From assembly GCA_014529385.2 (NCBI GenBank), contig CM043964.1:2837497-2901496 (forward strand): 64,000 bases of DNA, written 5' to 3'. Within the stretch, counting starts at the first letter, position 1. Each line of letters opens with the position of its first letter. The notes beneath the pieces are model-generated. The model ran no database searches. It worked only from the letters and a program-made list of their open reading frames with translations, and was not told where the DNA came from. The DNA comes from Adiantum capillus-veneris (Eukaryota > Streptophyta > Polypodiopsida > Polypodiales > Pteridaceae). Of this stretch, positions 53,950 to 64,000 are shown piece by piece. A program made the position numbers and the translations under genes.

Positions 53950-54378
53950 CTATGTGATTATGCTCATTAGTCTGTTAACGAGGCTTGAAACATCCTCCCC
54001 TTGGAGCATAGTAAGTTTGTAGAGATGGTTTTTCTTTAAGCTAATCTTACTTTGCTTTTGTTTAGCACCAAAATTATGTTCTAGAATATCCCATGCTTGG
54101 ATTGCAGTGGTGCAGCTATCTGTAAAGTGCACATAATTATCATGGAGTGATGTGATAATTATGCCTAGTGCTTGCTCATCTTTAGCTTGTGCTTGTGCAA
54201 TTTGAGCCCTAGTGAGAGTGCCTTCAGTAGAAGTGGATGGTTCACTTATTCTCGGTTTTACAACAGACCATAGTTGCTTTTTCATAAGGTATCCTCGCAG
54301 CTTGGTCTGCCAAGTGTGGAAACCGTCTCCATTGAATTTTTCAATCCCTTTCTCTCCCATGATGCAAAGTGATTCCAA
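53950..54378 (-). pseudogene. copia-type gag, N-terminal part, element I
   Basis: GIEKFNGDGFHTWQTKLRGY, LMKKQLWSVVKPRISEP, DEQALGIIITSLHDNYVHFT, AIQAWDILEHNFGAKQ and LKKNHLYKLTMLQGEDVSSL follow the DUF4219/UBN2 architecture of copia Gag. The start is probably Met at 54363 (MGEKGIEKFNG). With the downstream part it would form a Gag of about 300 residues. Confidence 0.87.
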
Positions 54379-55464
54379 ATGCAGAGGGTCTCGGTCTTAC
54401 CAGCAGAGAGACTCTCTCTACGGCAGTGTCTTGCCCAAATAAAAAATACACAACACGGATATTTTGACCAATAGGTGAAGTCACTCTTCACTTGTGTGAA
54501 GCTCCTCTTCACTGTGTGGTTAAAAGAAAAGAATACCGTCGTGTGTAGAAAAAATTAATTTGATGCAGTGGGCTCTTGAACGGTCCGCAAGTCAATGAAA
54601 ACTTACCGTATAAATTTGATGCTTCGAGTGGTGTCGTTTAAGAAATTGAAGTCGAGCCTTGAATTTGATGAGCCGAGCCAGGAAGACAGAAAGATGAGAA
54701 GCCGAGCCGGGAAGACGAAGCCAATTTCTTGTGTGGCTTGAGAGTGAAGCCGAGCCACGGAAAGACGGGAGGTCAAGTCGGGAAGATGAAGCCAATTTCT
54801 TGTGTGGCTTGAGAGTGAAGCAGAGCCGGGACTAAAACAACTTGAGAACCTTTTTATTTTTCAGGTTTTTAAATGAAGTTAAAGTAATCTTTAAGAGTCT
54901 GATGTAAAACCAAAAAAGTGAATGAAAAGCTTCACAGAGAATGACGAGGTTGGCACAGAAGTGAGCAGAACCGTCCACTAGATGGGCAAATCCTAATGGC
55001 GCTGTAGCTCGATCAGGCTCCGCAGATGGAGGGCGCTAGCAGAGGCAAAACCATCTGTGAAGTCCGATCGAGATGAGGTGGAGAATCGAGTTAGGAGCCT
55101 CAGGATGATCTGAGCCGTCGATTTTAAGAGAAGCCTTCGACTTCTTGTTTTTCGACACTGTGTGCAAAAAGGTTGAACAAGCAGAAGCAGAAACCGTCGA
55201 TTCAATTGTGATGCTCAAAAGAACTCCGTTGCTTGATTTAGGAGCTGCAAAATGAAGTGCCCTTTTGAGAAAAGAAGATCGCCAGCTTCCGATCGACTTG
55301 ATTCCGCATGAGTGAGCTGATTTCAGTCGATTAAATACTGTTTTTGGCTTTTAATCAGCTTCTAATCGACTCTGTAATTGGTCAAGAGTGCGCAAATTGG
55401 ATATCTATAAAATGTGCATGAGATTGCTAATCTAGCGATAGTGCTATATGGCTCTGATACTAGT

Positions 55465-55763
55465 TGTTGGGATGCGGGGAGGGAGATGAGCTCAAGGAGG
55501 CTTGAAAGTAAATGGTTCCATTGCTACACAGTGAACTTTACACACACAATAAAGTGTATTCGACCAGATACACAGAATATTAAAGCATCATATTGCATAG
55601 CATATATTATATGTACAGCACAAGGATTTATATAGGGCCTTGATATTACACGGCTGGCACAAATGCATATACATGGCTTATTCTTGTGTTTACAGCAAAT
55701 ACACTAAGGTGTCAACATCAACTCAAATGAGGTGTAGAGGGATGTCCCATGCCTATCTCAACA
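55465..55763 (-). repeat. 5' LTR of element I, with adjacent primer site
   Basis: 299 bp. Just inside it (minus strand, 55452-55463) TAGTATCAGAGC is one base off the canonical initiator-Met primer site TGGTATCAGAGC. Confidence 0.88.
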
Positions 55764-55768
55764 TTCAG

Positions 55769-56002
55769 TACAGCGTATCATCCGCAGACAGATGGGCAAA
55801 CTGAAAGAGTTAATCAAGTCATCGAGGACATTCTCAGAGCCTATTGTTCGCAAGAGCCAAAGAAGTGGTTACAGTATCTACCTTTGGTGGAGTATGCTTA
55901 TAATTCTGCCGAATGTAACCTTTCAAAGCTCTTTATGGACAGGACTGCTTAGCACCGCTGAACTTCTCAGATCCAACCATCAGGGTAGAAGCTTCTAGAA
56001 AG
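55769..56002 (+). pseudogene. Integrase core end, element G
   Basis: [20 protein letters not shown] carries the catalytic Glu, then [17 protein letters not shown] small deletion near 55915-55925 shifts the frame; the other frame continues with LFMDRTA against the expected [13 protein letters not shown]. Confidence 0.87.
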
Positions 56003-56533
56003 ATGTTAGAAGATATGGAAGTACAGACTAGAGCTATTCGCCAGGACATTCAGGCCGCTCAGGATAGACAGAAGCACTATGCAGATAAGAACCGTTCAGA
56101 AAGAACTTTCAAAGAAGGGGATAAGGTTTTTCTGCGAGTCCAACCAAAGAAAAGAAACTTATCGCTAGGCAGATATAAGAAGCTAAGCCCAAGGTATTGT
56201 GGACCATTCGAGATCGTTAAGGTTGTAAGTAACCAAGCCTACAAGCTAAAGTTACCTGCAAACTTGAAGGTTCATGATGTATTCCACGTCAACTTACTCA
56301 AACCCTATATTCCTAACCCTGATCAATTATTGGACTCAGATCAGATAGTCATGCCAGCACAAGGAGTTCTCGAGCTCCAACCTGACTACGTACTGGAAAC
56401 AAGGGAAAGGAAGTTACGCAACAGAACTATCACGGAGCATCTGGTAAAATGGAAGGATTACCCTGAAGAAGATGCAACTTGGGAGGACGAACCAACGCTC
56501 ATAAAAGATTACCCAAACACATTCTTGAGATGA
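56003..56533 (+). CDS. Integrase C-terminus with chromodomain, element G
   Basis: The frame (Met here is internal) reads RQDIQAAQDRQKHYADKNRS, EGDKVFLRVQPKKRNLSLGR, KLSPRYCGPFEIVKVVSNQA and VHDVFHVNLLKPYIPNPDQ (GPY/F module). It ends in a chromodomain: PDYVLETRERKLRNRTITEH, LVKWKDYPEEDATWEDE. The aromatic cage residues (Tyr, Trp, Trp) are present in their usual order. In chromoviruses this domain directs integration to marked chromatin. It ends at TGA 31 bp before the 3' LTR. Confidence 0.9.
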   Translation: MLEDMEVQTRAIRQDIQAAQDRQKHYADKNRSERTFKEGDKVFLRVQPKKRNLSLGRYKKLSPRYCGPFEIVKVVSNQAYKLKLPANLKVHDVFHVNLLKPYIPNPDQLLDSDQIVMPAQGVLELQPDYVLETRERKLRNRTITEHLVKWKDYPEEDATWEDEPTLIKDYPNTFLR

Positions 56534-56553
56534 GGACATCTCAAATTTTTCAC

Positions 56554-56564
56554 GTTGGGGAGGT
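56554..56564 (+). other. Polypurine tract, element G
   Basis: GTTGGGGAGGT immediately before TGTAAGG of the 3' LTR. Confidence 0.8.
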
Positions 56565-59344
56565 TGTAAGGTCTCTGACCCCGATCAAAAGAGCACCATT
56601 GTACCATGAAATAAACATAATGGAAAAAGTTACTATTTCTAGCAGTTTTCCAAATTCTGTCAGTGCCATGATGTTTAGAATGTTTTAAAGCTTCGAAATG
56701 TGAATTAAAATAATGTTTGTAAAAAATTCCAAAAATAGCAAGTTTTTGGTCACCCGACCCGTCCAGTTTTGATCGTCTCGAAAAATTGCACCCGTAGTCC
56801 AAATTTGAAAAAAATGCATTTTCGGACCCTGGGGGCTGCTAAATATGGTAGGTACTCGGTCCATTACGTCTTAGTTAGAGCTCCGTATAGCAATTTACGG
56901 CATCAAAATCCGACTCGTATGACCCGTTTTAGCCAAAATTCAATTTTTCCAAAAATTGAGCGGGGAGGCACCGGAGCCCGGGACTGTGTGGGAACAGGTC
57001 TCAGGCCACTCCAGATCAGCTTTAGCAACTAGGGGGCACCCTCTTGCCTTGTGGGAGTCCTGGGAAAGCTGCCAAGCGAGTAACTAAGTCTCAGAGTCAG
57101 TTAAACTAGCCAACCTGACACTTGGTGAGTAGGGAACTAGACTTGCCATGCTTAACTGGAGAAGCTCCCATATGCATTTAGCAACCCAGGTGGATTTTCA
57201 GCCTGTAAGAGCCTATTTAAAGACCTGCACACACACACACACACACACACTTATGCTCATACACACACACACACAGTGCATACACACACACCTACACACA
57301 CTGGGAAGGTGTTGCCGGTTCGCACACCTTTTGAAGGAGAAGCAAGGAGGAAGGTGCTGCCGAATTCTCATCTCAAGAAGCTCGATTAGATCAGAAAATC
57401 GAGAAGATTATCAGCCCTTAATCACGGTAACCACGGTTTAATTAATGCTATCTGTAAATTCCTTTCTCTACTATCTAAATTCCTCGTCTATTATGCTTAT
57501 TCCTAGTCGTAATTCTCTATAATTACTCTCTAAATCCTCTTTAACCATATTCTATTATGTAATCATCATTCCATAGCTGAATTATCAGCCATTCATCATT
57601 CTCGATTAATGATTAGTGTATAATTATTAGAATTTTCTCTCTCTAGGCGGCATAGAAATTAGTCGATAAGCTAGTAATTGTGTAGATTTAAGAGAATCAC
57701 TTTTTTATCACTCATTAATACTGTAACTAAATTAAATTCATTTCCTTTATGCATTAAGGTGTAATTAAGGAAAAATTAATCTGTTATTAAGTCTCTACGA
57801 GTTGACTTTCCTCACACATATGCATAAGATAAATCTGCATCATCTAGTTGCTAGGAAAGAGATTAATCATACTTAATTCATCTCTCTGATAATTCCATCA
57901 GTGAAATCCTACTATTCTTAATCACGTAAGTCGAGTAAATATCTTTAGAGCAGGTTCCCATAGGAATACGCATCATCCATAATGATTGCTATATGGAAGA
58001 ATCTAAACCTCTCATGTAGCAGGCATTGTTTGATGTTGCTAATCTATCATTTGGCTTGTTATGACGCTTGCGGACATTCGCTCTTTTCTCCAAGTTAATT
58101 ATTTAAAGTAGTGAGTTTAAAATGGCCCCGGTTAAGCGGACTCGCTTTGGTGGAGCCCATGACCACGAGGCAGGAACGAGCAAGGTGAACGGGAAGGGAA
58201 AAACTCCCATGGAGGAACAAATACTGGTTATCTCATGGGCCATCGACGAAGAAATGGAAGAGGCAGGTCATAACTTCATTCAAGCTGTTTAATTTAACAT
58301 TGCACACATTTAGTTAGGAATGAACATATCCCAAAACATGTTGGAGAAATCCGACGGAAACCTCGGCATTGAATTCATCGTACATTAAGTTCTAAAGTAG
58401 GAAGGAAATGATTGACGAGTATGCTGGTTGCAATAGGAAAGAATGTCTGCTAGGGAAAATTTAGCTCGACATGTTCATTTTATTTCCAATGTTGAATCAA
58501 TCCTCACCCCCCTACTGATCACAGGGGGCAGAGTTCCTCGTTAAGGACTCTTGAATCCACGACTTGCTTTTTATGCGGTGGATACCCACGTCTTGCTTTC
58601 TATGCAGTGGGAACCCACGTCTTGCTTTCTATGCGGTGGGAGTGTCCATGACGTGCTTTCTATGCGGTGGACATACCTAGTTGTATGGGCCCCTAGGCGA
58701 CAACGGGAGGAGTGAACTCTCGCTGGAGGGGGGATATTGTACCTCCAGAACATTGGAATTTTAATGAATAAGTTTGAGTAGAATTTTTACTAGAATACTG
58801 TCTTGGTGTTGTTTGCAATACTGGTTGAAGGGCTGTCTTAACGAACAATGTGCTTCGGAACTAAAACAAGGAATGTTTATGTTGAACAACCTTTGTGGTA
58901 GTAATTAGGTCACACAAGGAAGTGTGAGTATGGGGGTGGAAAGTGGGGGCTTGGCTCAGGTTGCCAATGCCTACGAGATGGGTGGTCCCGATTTGTCGGG
59001 AACTCTCTGTCCCCATAGTGATTACTTCGATATTAGTAATACTCATTGCACCTAGAGCGGTGAAATATCGAGAGTACGTGCCTCTGAAACATGGGGAAAA
59101 AGGCACTCGGGGTTTCTCTCCTCTTGGAAGGTGGGTCTTAGGATCGCTAGATAGTTTAAGTACGCTTCCCCTATGAGGTGGAGCTAGATCTCCTTGCTAG
59201 TAGGCTCGAACTCGACTCACTTGTGATGAGAGATCGTCCGCTAGTCGAACCCTGAACCATTTTGTTTACTTTCGCAATAGATCTAGTGGCCACCAGGTTC
59301 ACCATCAAATCCGCTGGTTGATACGGCGGGGTGGGGACCTCACA
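56565..59344 (+). repeat. 3' LTR of element G
   Basis: 2,780 bp, uninterrupted; shows the empty sites for element H (near 58474). It keeps the MAPVKRT reading frame from 58122 and has four units of the TGCTTTCTATGCGGTGG tandem repeat (58562-58672). Confidence 0.93.
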
Positions 59345-59349
59345 CATCC

Positions 59350-59878
59350 TACACATACAACACTCTTGAAGGTCAACTAAACCACAATAAAGAACCTCAC
59401 TGCTCTCAACTACACCACCTAGCTAGATACACACATACGGAAGGTAACTCACCTAATCATGCCAGATTCGTACGAAACTTAAGGAACACCATCCACTCAC
59501 TAGGATACACCTGTCCCTAAGCTTCTACACTCAAAACCCTCACTCTAAACCCATCTGCGGAAAACGCGTAGGATGACAGAACAGAATTTTGACAGTGTCT
59601 GAAAATAAAATTTATGAGTACCTATGCGTAGCTTATGTTGCCACGATTCTATAGACTACCAGCACGCAGAAAACAGACATCGTTTGATACACTTATGACC
59701 ACAAATAGCTCGTAGATGCGTCGGCGTGTGCGCTTCGTCTCGCGTGGAATGCTAGGCGTTGTCGCGTAGCTCTCCTCGAGCCTACAGCAATGGTGCGGCC
59801 GGATCTCCAATGTGTTGAGCGAGCTGGGCGTAGCGAGAGGATGAAACTCACGCTCACTCTCTTTCTCTCTCACACACT
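59350..59878 (-). repeat. LTR of element F, right piece (end approximate)
   Basis: Sequence between the CATCC duplication and the RNase H frame of element J. It includes a half-site-like ACGCGTAGGATGACA (59567-59581), reminiscent of the leader palindrome. The right border, near CTCACACACTG, is a guess because the partner LTR is not in the window. Confidence 0.45.
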
Positions 59879-59906
59879 GTAGACGGCAGCGCTAAACTTT
59901 TTTATT

Positions 59907-60518
59907 ATGATTAAAGTCTTTCCTCTTTCTTATGCTAGTAGACAACTGAATATGGCAGAGAAAAACTATACAACCACCGAAAGAGAAGGATTAGGAATGA
60001 TATATGCCGTAAAAAAGTATAGACATTACCTACTAGCCAACAAATTTGTGTTCTTTGTGGACCACCAAGCCTTATTGTACTTGGTCAACAAGCCATGGAA
60101 CATAGGAAGAATACTGAGATGGTTCATCATTCTTTTGGAATTTGATTTCACTGTAGTTGTGAAAAAGGGCACCACTCACCAAAGAGCAGATCATTTATCA
60201 AGGATTATTTCAGGAGAACTACCAAAGGGAGTAGACGATGACCTACTAGATGTATATCTATTCTCCGTGAAAATGATACCGCGATGGTCAAAAAATATGT
60301 TAGCATTGATGACCATAGCTCAAGCGTATTCGCAAATACCACTTTCTATTGCAACTGGATTAATTGAGCAATCGTCTATGTATCAATTACTAGCTGGAAG
60401 GCTATACAAAAGAAATCGAGATGGAATATTGATTTTGTGTATCAATCTTGAGGAGAAAACCCAATCCCTAAGTCAAACACATATTACCATAGTGGGACTT
60501 CACTTTGCGAAAGACTAA
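59907..60518 (+). pseudogene. RNase H and first zinc-binding linker, element J
   Basis: LSYASRQLNMAEKNYTTTER, LGMIYAVKKYRHYLLANKF, VFFVDHQALLYLVNKPWNIG and TTHQRADHLSRIISGELPKG are a standard Ty3 RNase H. The frame goes on through QSSMYQLLAGRLYKRNRDG, the usual stretch before the integrase zinc finger, then breaks. In the next frame GVFWPTMRSDVHSFIKNCLQ ends in a Cys-x2-Cys. The Met start is internal; the true N-terminus is lost. Confidence 0.85.
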
Positions 60519-61315
60519 ACTATGCAGTGGATCTTGGAGTATTTTGGCCAACCATGAGGAGTGATGTTCACTCATTTATAAAAAATTGTCTTCAATGCCA
60601 AAAACAAGCACCCATGCCTCATTTGACATTGTTCCAAATATCACTCATTCCTAAGTGGAGTAAATATCTACTTACTTATCAAGACGAACATTTCCTGAGG
60701 ATATGAGTAAATTCCGCTAGAGAGAAATTGAAATTGAAGCAAGAGACTATGCTCTTATTGGAAATGAAGACGAATATATTCCCATTAGAGAACAAGCACG
60801 TGCTGGACTAGTTGGAGGTCACTTTTCTAGTGAAACCACCGAGAGAGAAATCTTAATGGCAGGCATATGGTGGCCAAAAGTTTTTGCAAATGCCAAGGAA
60901 TATGTTCGAAGGTGTGATACATGTCAACGCAAAAATGCCAACCCGTGTAGATAGCATGCCTTTAAGACCAACGATGGGGGCTAGAGCTTTCGCAAAATGG
61001 GGTATAGACTTTGTTGGGCCAATACAACTACCTCCTTATAGAACCCAAGCTCAATATATCATTGTAGCTACGGACTATTTGACCAAGTGGGTAGAGGTTA
61101 AGGCAACCCAAAAGAATGATGCCAGAACCACGACCGCATTCTTGTATGAGAATGTGTTCACAAGATATGGACTGCCAATAGAAATTGTCAGTGATAGGGG
61201 AACTCATTTCCTCAATGAGGTAATTGAGTATGTGCTTAATAAATTTATGGTCATGCATAACAAATCGGCTCCCTTCTCCGCAAACTGTAAAGCTGATGAA
61301 GCAGTGGAGAGTTAA
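60519..61315 (+). pseudogene. Second zinc-binding segment and integrase core, element J
   Basis: REIEIEARDYALIGNEDEYI, GGHFSSETTEREILMAGIWW and YVRRCDTCQRKNANP form an HHCC module. The core follows: FAKWGIDFVGPIQLPPYRTQ (first Asp), IVATDYLTKWVEVKATQ, LPIEIVSDRGTHFLNE (second Asp), then SAPFSANCKADEAVES where the catalytic Glu is expected. Frameshifts near 60710-60880. The frame from 60884 alone covers only the last part. Confidence 0.85.
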
Positions 61316-61320
61316 GTCTC

Positions 61321-63200
61321 AAAACACTCAACCACAACATTTCATCAATGAAAAACCAAGATTCTAGTGGCGAGTTAAAGCTCAACAACCATCATCATGA
61401 TATCCACAGCTCAGAAAATCATTGTGCCAAAGCATCCTGATGGTATAATAAAGCAAAGAGCACACAAGCTACAAGATTTTGTCTTTGGGAAACAGCAATA
61501 GGAAACCTCAACCACAGAAACCCTTGAGTTAATTGCTCAAGACCGAGCTCTTGCACAACATAATGGTTTTTATTGCATTGATCTTTGAAGCATGGTAGAG
61601 CCAACTAAGGCTATACATAGACACAATTTTTCAACCCATGCACACAGTCGTCCCGGAATACACCATCTAGGAGGGGTGGAAGGGAACTAAGTAATTAAGG
61701 GCAATGTTTGAAGAGGGAGAAAGAAGTTGGATGTTAACATGTGATTTGTTGCAAAATTACCTAAAAATTCCCTTAAAAAATCAATCAACAGGGAAATTCT
61801 AACCGATAACATCTCCCTGATGAGTGTACATAGTGTATATACTATCAAAAAATCATCAAAAATAGCATTTTTTAAATTATTTTTATCATTTTTTCTAATA
61901 TTGGAGCTTAAAAATAGAGAAATCCACCAAAAAACAATAAAGCAGTGTTTTTCAATGGATTTTCTTAATTGTTGATTTTTTACTTTGCTTTTTTAGTGCA
62001 TTTTATTATTTTCTTTGATTTTTTAATTAAACAGGTCAAAAATTAATAATAAATAGCAAATGAGCTCAAATGGAGAAACTGAAGATACGCTAAGGATTAG
62101 AAGAACAAGGCGGACATGCACAAAAAATTTCAATCAAAACTACGGATGGAAGCGGGAAGCCTAAATTAGACCGCCAAGGCCTACTTTTGCAAATTCTTGA
62201 AGAATGAGCTAACAGTATCCGATTGAAGAAATTTTTGAGTCTAACATAGATTTCACGGCCTAGTAGAACTAACAGAGAGATTTGGGGAAAAATAGTATGG
62301 GAAGTCCGAATATAGATATCTAAGGTAGCCCAAAATCACCTCATTTCCACTAGTCACTCTTGAAGGAGAGAGCTTTCTGCCTTCTTCACGCGCGATTTTC
62401 GGAGTCTATGATCGTCCATTTACAGCGCTATCTCACACGAGACATGAGGGGTAAGTTCTAAGCTTATCAATGTAAAATTCTATAATGCCGGGTGGCAAGT
62501 CTAGGATGTAGAAAAAACCCTAGAAACCCAACTGTGCACGAAGTCCTACGACACAAAATTGACCATAGTGGCCTGTCAGCTCAATCGAATTGGAGAAGAC
62601 TTGAATTGTAGCATGCCCCTCTATAGTATAGTATAACACTTTCATATCACCAGATGAAAATTTGGCAGGGGACGAGGGGATCCTAAGTAAATAATCTAGG
62701 TTTTTGCCATATGCCAGAATTAGATTCTGACTCCCCATGCAGCTTATAGGCTGGGTCTATATGCAATGTACCTAGATGGTTTCATGGAAATAGTCAAGGA
62801 AAGCTGTCAAACAGCAGAAAACAACTCAAAGGCAACAAAGTGTCAAATTTGACATATGAAGTCAAACTGACTCCGAATGGGCCCAAACTGGATGACTAGG
62901 ATCGGGACTATGTAGCGGACAAGTCCATAACTTCAAAATCGACTAACCAACTCTACATGCCAAGTAGTCATAAAAATCGATGGTTTCAGAGTCGACAAGA
63001 TCATGAAGTGATGCCGACACAACCGAGCTTTACCAAATTCGTTTTAGGACTTGTTTTAGATGTATTAAAGATGTTTAGATCATCAAATTGTCAATTCTTG
63101 CAAAAAAAGTGATTGCTGTAAATAATCGCGATTATTCATTTTTATGCTTGTTTGGCTTGAATTTCATCTTTTCACTTCACCTATTACTTGTACACATTTA
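61321..63200. other. Unrecognised AT-rich region
   Basis: No convincing CDS or repeat. A coding-like stretch at 61405-61590 (plus; KIIVPKHPDGIIKQRAHKLQ) has stops and no family I know. A purine-rich AGGAGGGGTGGAAGGGAA at 61669-61686 could be an old polypurine tract. 61860-62040 is extremely AT-rich. Confidence 0.4.
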
Positions 63201-63214
63201 TTACATGCCACATG

Positions 63215-63556
63215 TCAAGTATGAGCCAAAATGACCAAGAAAAACTCTGTTTGGAAGACACCATGGTGCTCTTGTGCTACTATTGTTGCAATGTTCACTG
63301 GCTTATGGATAAGTCTCAAGTTGAAAAAAACATACACCAAATCAGTAGCACCTTTAGGATGAAGCCGATTTTGTTTTTTGGTATGCATAAAGTCGTATAC
63401 TGACAGGTTTCTCTCATAGCTTCCACTTGATACTGCAATTGATAAAACCCTTACTGCAATGTGTTGTAGCTCCACCTTCTCCCCACCATACTCCTTCCAC
63501 CATAGGGGCGCATTTGTTTTAGTAATGGCATCTATATGCCATGGATCCTGAAGCAT
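63215..63556 (-). pseudogene. hAT transposase C-terminal dimerisation domain, element K
   Basis: Minus frame: APLWWKEYGGEKVELQHIAV, RVLSIAVSSGSYERNLSVYD, FMHTKKQNRLHPKGATDLVY and VFFNLRLIHK. This is the hAT dimerisation block (WW...YG...LQ.iA.rvLS..SS...ERN.S....H..kRNRL...DLVYV..NLRL). The usual Trp after ERN is Leu here. hAT transposases cut and paste DNA with 8-bp target duplications; only the C-terminal end remains. Confidence 0.87.
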
Positions 63557-64000
63557 ACCAGTTCTATTAGCATAATCAACTCATTTGATAAAAAGCTAGT
63601 TGCTCACCCTCCTATCCCAAAAGTTAACAGCACACTGCTTTGAAGTCGTTCAATGACTTCTTTCATCTCCTCATTGGCAACAGACATTTCAACATCTACT
63701 CGAACTTTTTTAGGAGCAACACCTTTCTTTTAATCTGTAATAATCTTGTTTGATGTTTGAGAGTACTTGGGAAATCTAACATGAATATCTTTTAGCTGGG
63801 TCATACACTCCAACACATTGCCGGGGACTTTAAACAAATGCTCTTTGATTCTAGTCACATTACCACTAAACTCGTGCCCACAAGGCATTCATTTCAACCG
63901 AGACATATTCTTCTCGATACGCAACTCGTGCACATAACTCCACTCATATCCTTTTACCATGTTGCACAAGGATAATTTGTTAGCAGCAACAAATTCAGCT
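63557..64000 (-). pseudogene. BED zinc finger region of the same hAT transposase
   Basis: Minus frame upstream: GYEWSYVHELRIEKNMSRLK, stop, then CGHEFSGNVTRIKEHLFKV and later a Cys (NVLEC). This matches the BED finger pattern of plant hAT transposases (C..CG.eFSG..tRIKeHL). The in-frame TGA replaces the first Cys (TGC or TGT to TGA). Only about 300 bp separate it from the dimerisation domain, so the catalytic middle has been deleted. The left (5') end is outside the window. Confidence 0.75.

Larger units (their letters stand above)
52954..55763 (-). mobile_element. Element I: gag-only copia-type LTR element (TR-GAG-like)
   Basis: 2,810 bp, LTRs of 316 and 299 bp (TGTTGGG...CTCAACA on plus), target duplication TTCAG (52949-52953 and 55764-55768), initiator-Met-type primer site and a polypurine tract in minus orientation. 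It codes only for a copia-style gag. About 1 kb between primer site and gag is non-coding. Removing it restores the integrase frame of element G. Confidence 0.9.
37364..59344 (+). mobile_element. Element G: chromovirus (Ty3/gypsy) with two nested insertions
   Basis: LTRs of about 2.77 kb running TGTAAGG...CTCACA, target duplication CATCC (37359-37363 and 59345-59349), initiator-Met primer site (48655-48666), gag, protease, RT, RNase H, integrase with C-terminal chromodomain, polypurine tract. The 5' LTR is split by element H and the integrase by element I. Without these the element would be about 10.6 kb. Coding frames carry stops and a frameshift, so it is inactive. Confidence 0.92.
59880..61320 (+). 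mobile_element. Element J: Ty3/gypsy RNase H-integrase remnant
   Basis: 5'-truncated by the LTR of F; contains RNase H, two cysteine-pair zinc-binding segments and an integrase core. No LTR was confidently located downstream. Confidence 0.75.

Noticed and set aside
37568-57441. Repeated ORFs at 37568-37831/56769-57032 and 37947-38207/57148-57441.
   Set aside because: Same reason: copies within the two LTRs of element G, including (CA)n-encoded His/Thr runs.
61405-61590. Plus-strand KIIVPKHPDGIIKQRAHKLQ stretch as integrase continuation of element J.
   Set aside because: It shows no integrase C-terminal motif and contains stops; left as unassigned.

Overview
This window looks like intergenic DNA from a large, repeat-rich land-plant genome. 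I found no intact host gene, rRNA, tRNA or CRISPR array. Nearly everything recognisable is transposable-element DNA: Ty3/gypsy LTR retrotransposons with plant-type primer-binding sites (initiator Met and Asp tRNA), a Tat-type element with a second RNase H, a chromovirus, a copia-type gag-only element, a Penelope-like element (PLE) carrying hammerhead ribozymes, and a decayed hAT DNA transposon. PLEs occur only patchily in plants (conifers and some seedless plants are known cases), so a gymnosperm, fern or lycophyte is plausible. The species cannot be fixed from the sequence alone.

Layout, left to right. (A) 1-about 9266: a gag plus coiled-coil LTR element, its gag split by (B), a Ty3 element with a truncated RT (about 596-5998). 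9267-11760: poorly recognisable DNA with a DEAD-box RNA helicase fragment. (C) 11765-15676, minus: decayed gag-protease element with W(V/I)PK repeats. (D) 15692-34870: PLE DNA, namely two head-to-tail copies on minus and one degenerate copy on plus. (E) 16843-28099, minus: a nearly complete Tat-like Ty3 element with 2.67-kb LTRs inserted in the PLE second ORF, with a 4-bp target duplication. (F) about 34880-37358 and 59350-59878: leader and LTR of another minus-strand element, with repeated 24-bp palindromes. (G) 37364-59344, plus: a chromovirus inserted in F's LTR (duplication CATCC). G's 5' LTR contains (H) 39297-47808, a second gag-protease-WVPK element (duplication TGTTC). G's integrase is split by (I) 52954-55763, a gag-only copia-type element (duplication TTCAG). 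(J) about 59880-61320: RNase H-integrase remnant. (K) about 63215-64000, minus: internally deleted hAT transposase.

The nesting gives a relative history: F before G, and G before H and I; D before E; A before B. In several frames I read, many premature stops are explained by a single C-to-T change (CAG or CGA to TAG or TGA), as expected from decay of methylated cytosines.

The most unusual points are: hammerhead ribozymes 40 nt downstream of TATA-like boxes in two divergent PLE copies; a proline-rich second PLE ORF that follows the ribozyme; an RT-less gag-protease family with a repeated W(V/I)PK module, seen twice; a palindrome array in a retrotransposon leader; and a chromovirus whose LTR seems to carry the first coding exon, with splice phase matching an ORF downstream of the primer-binding site.
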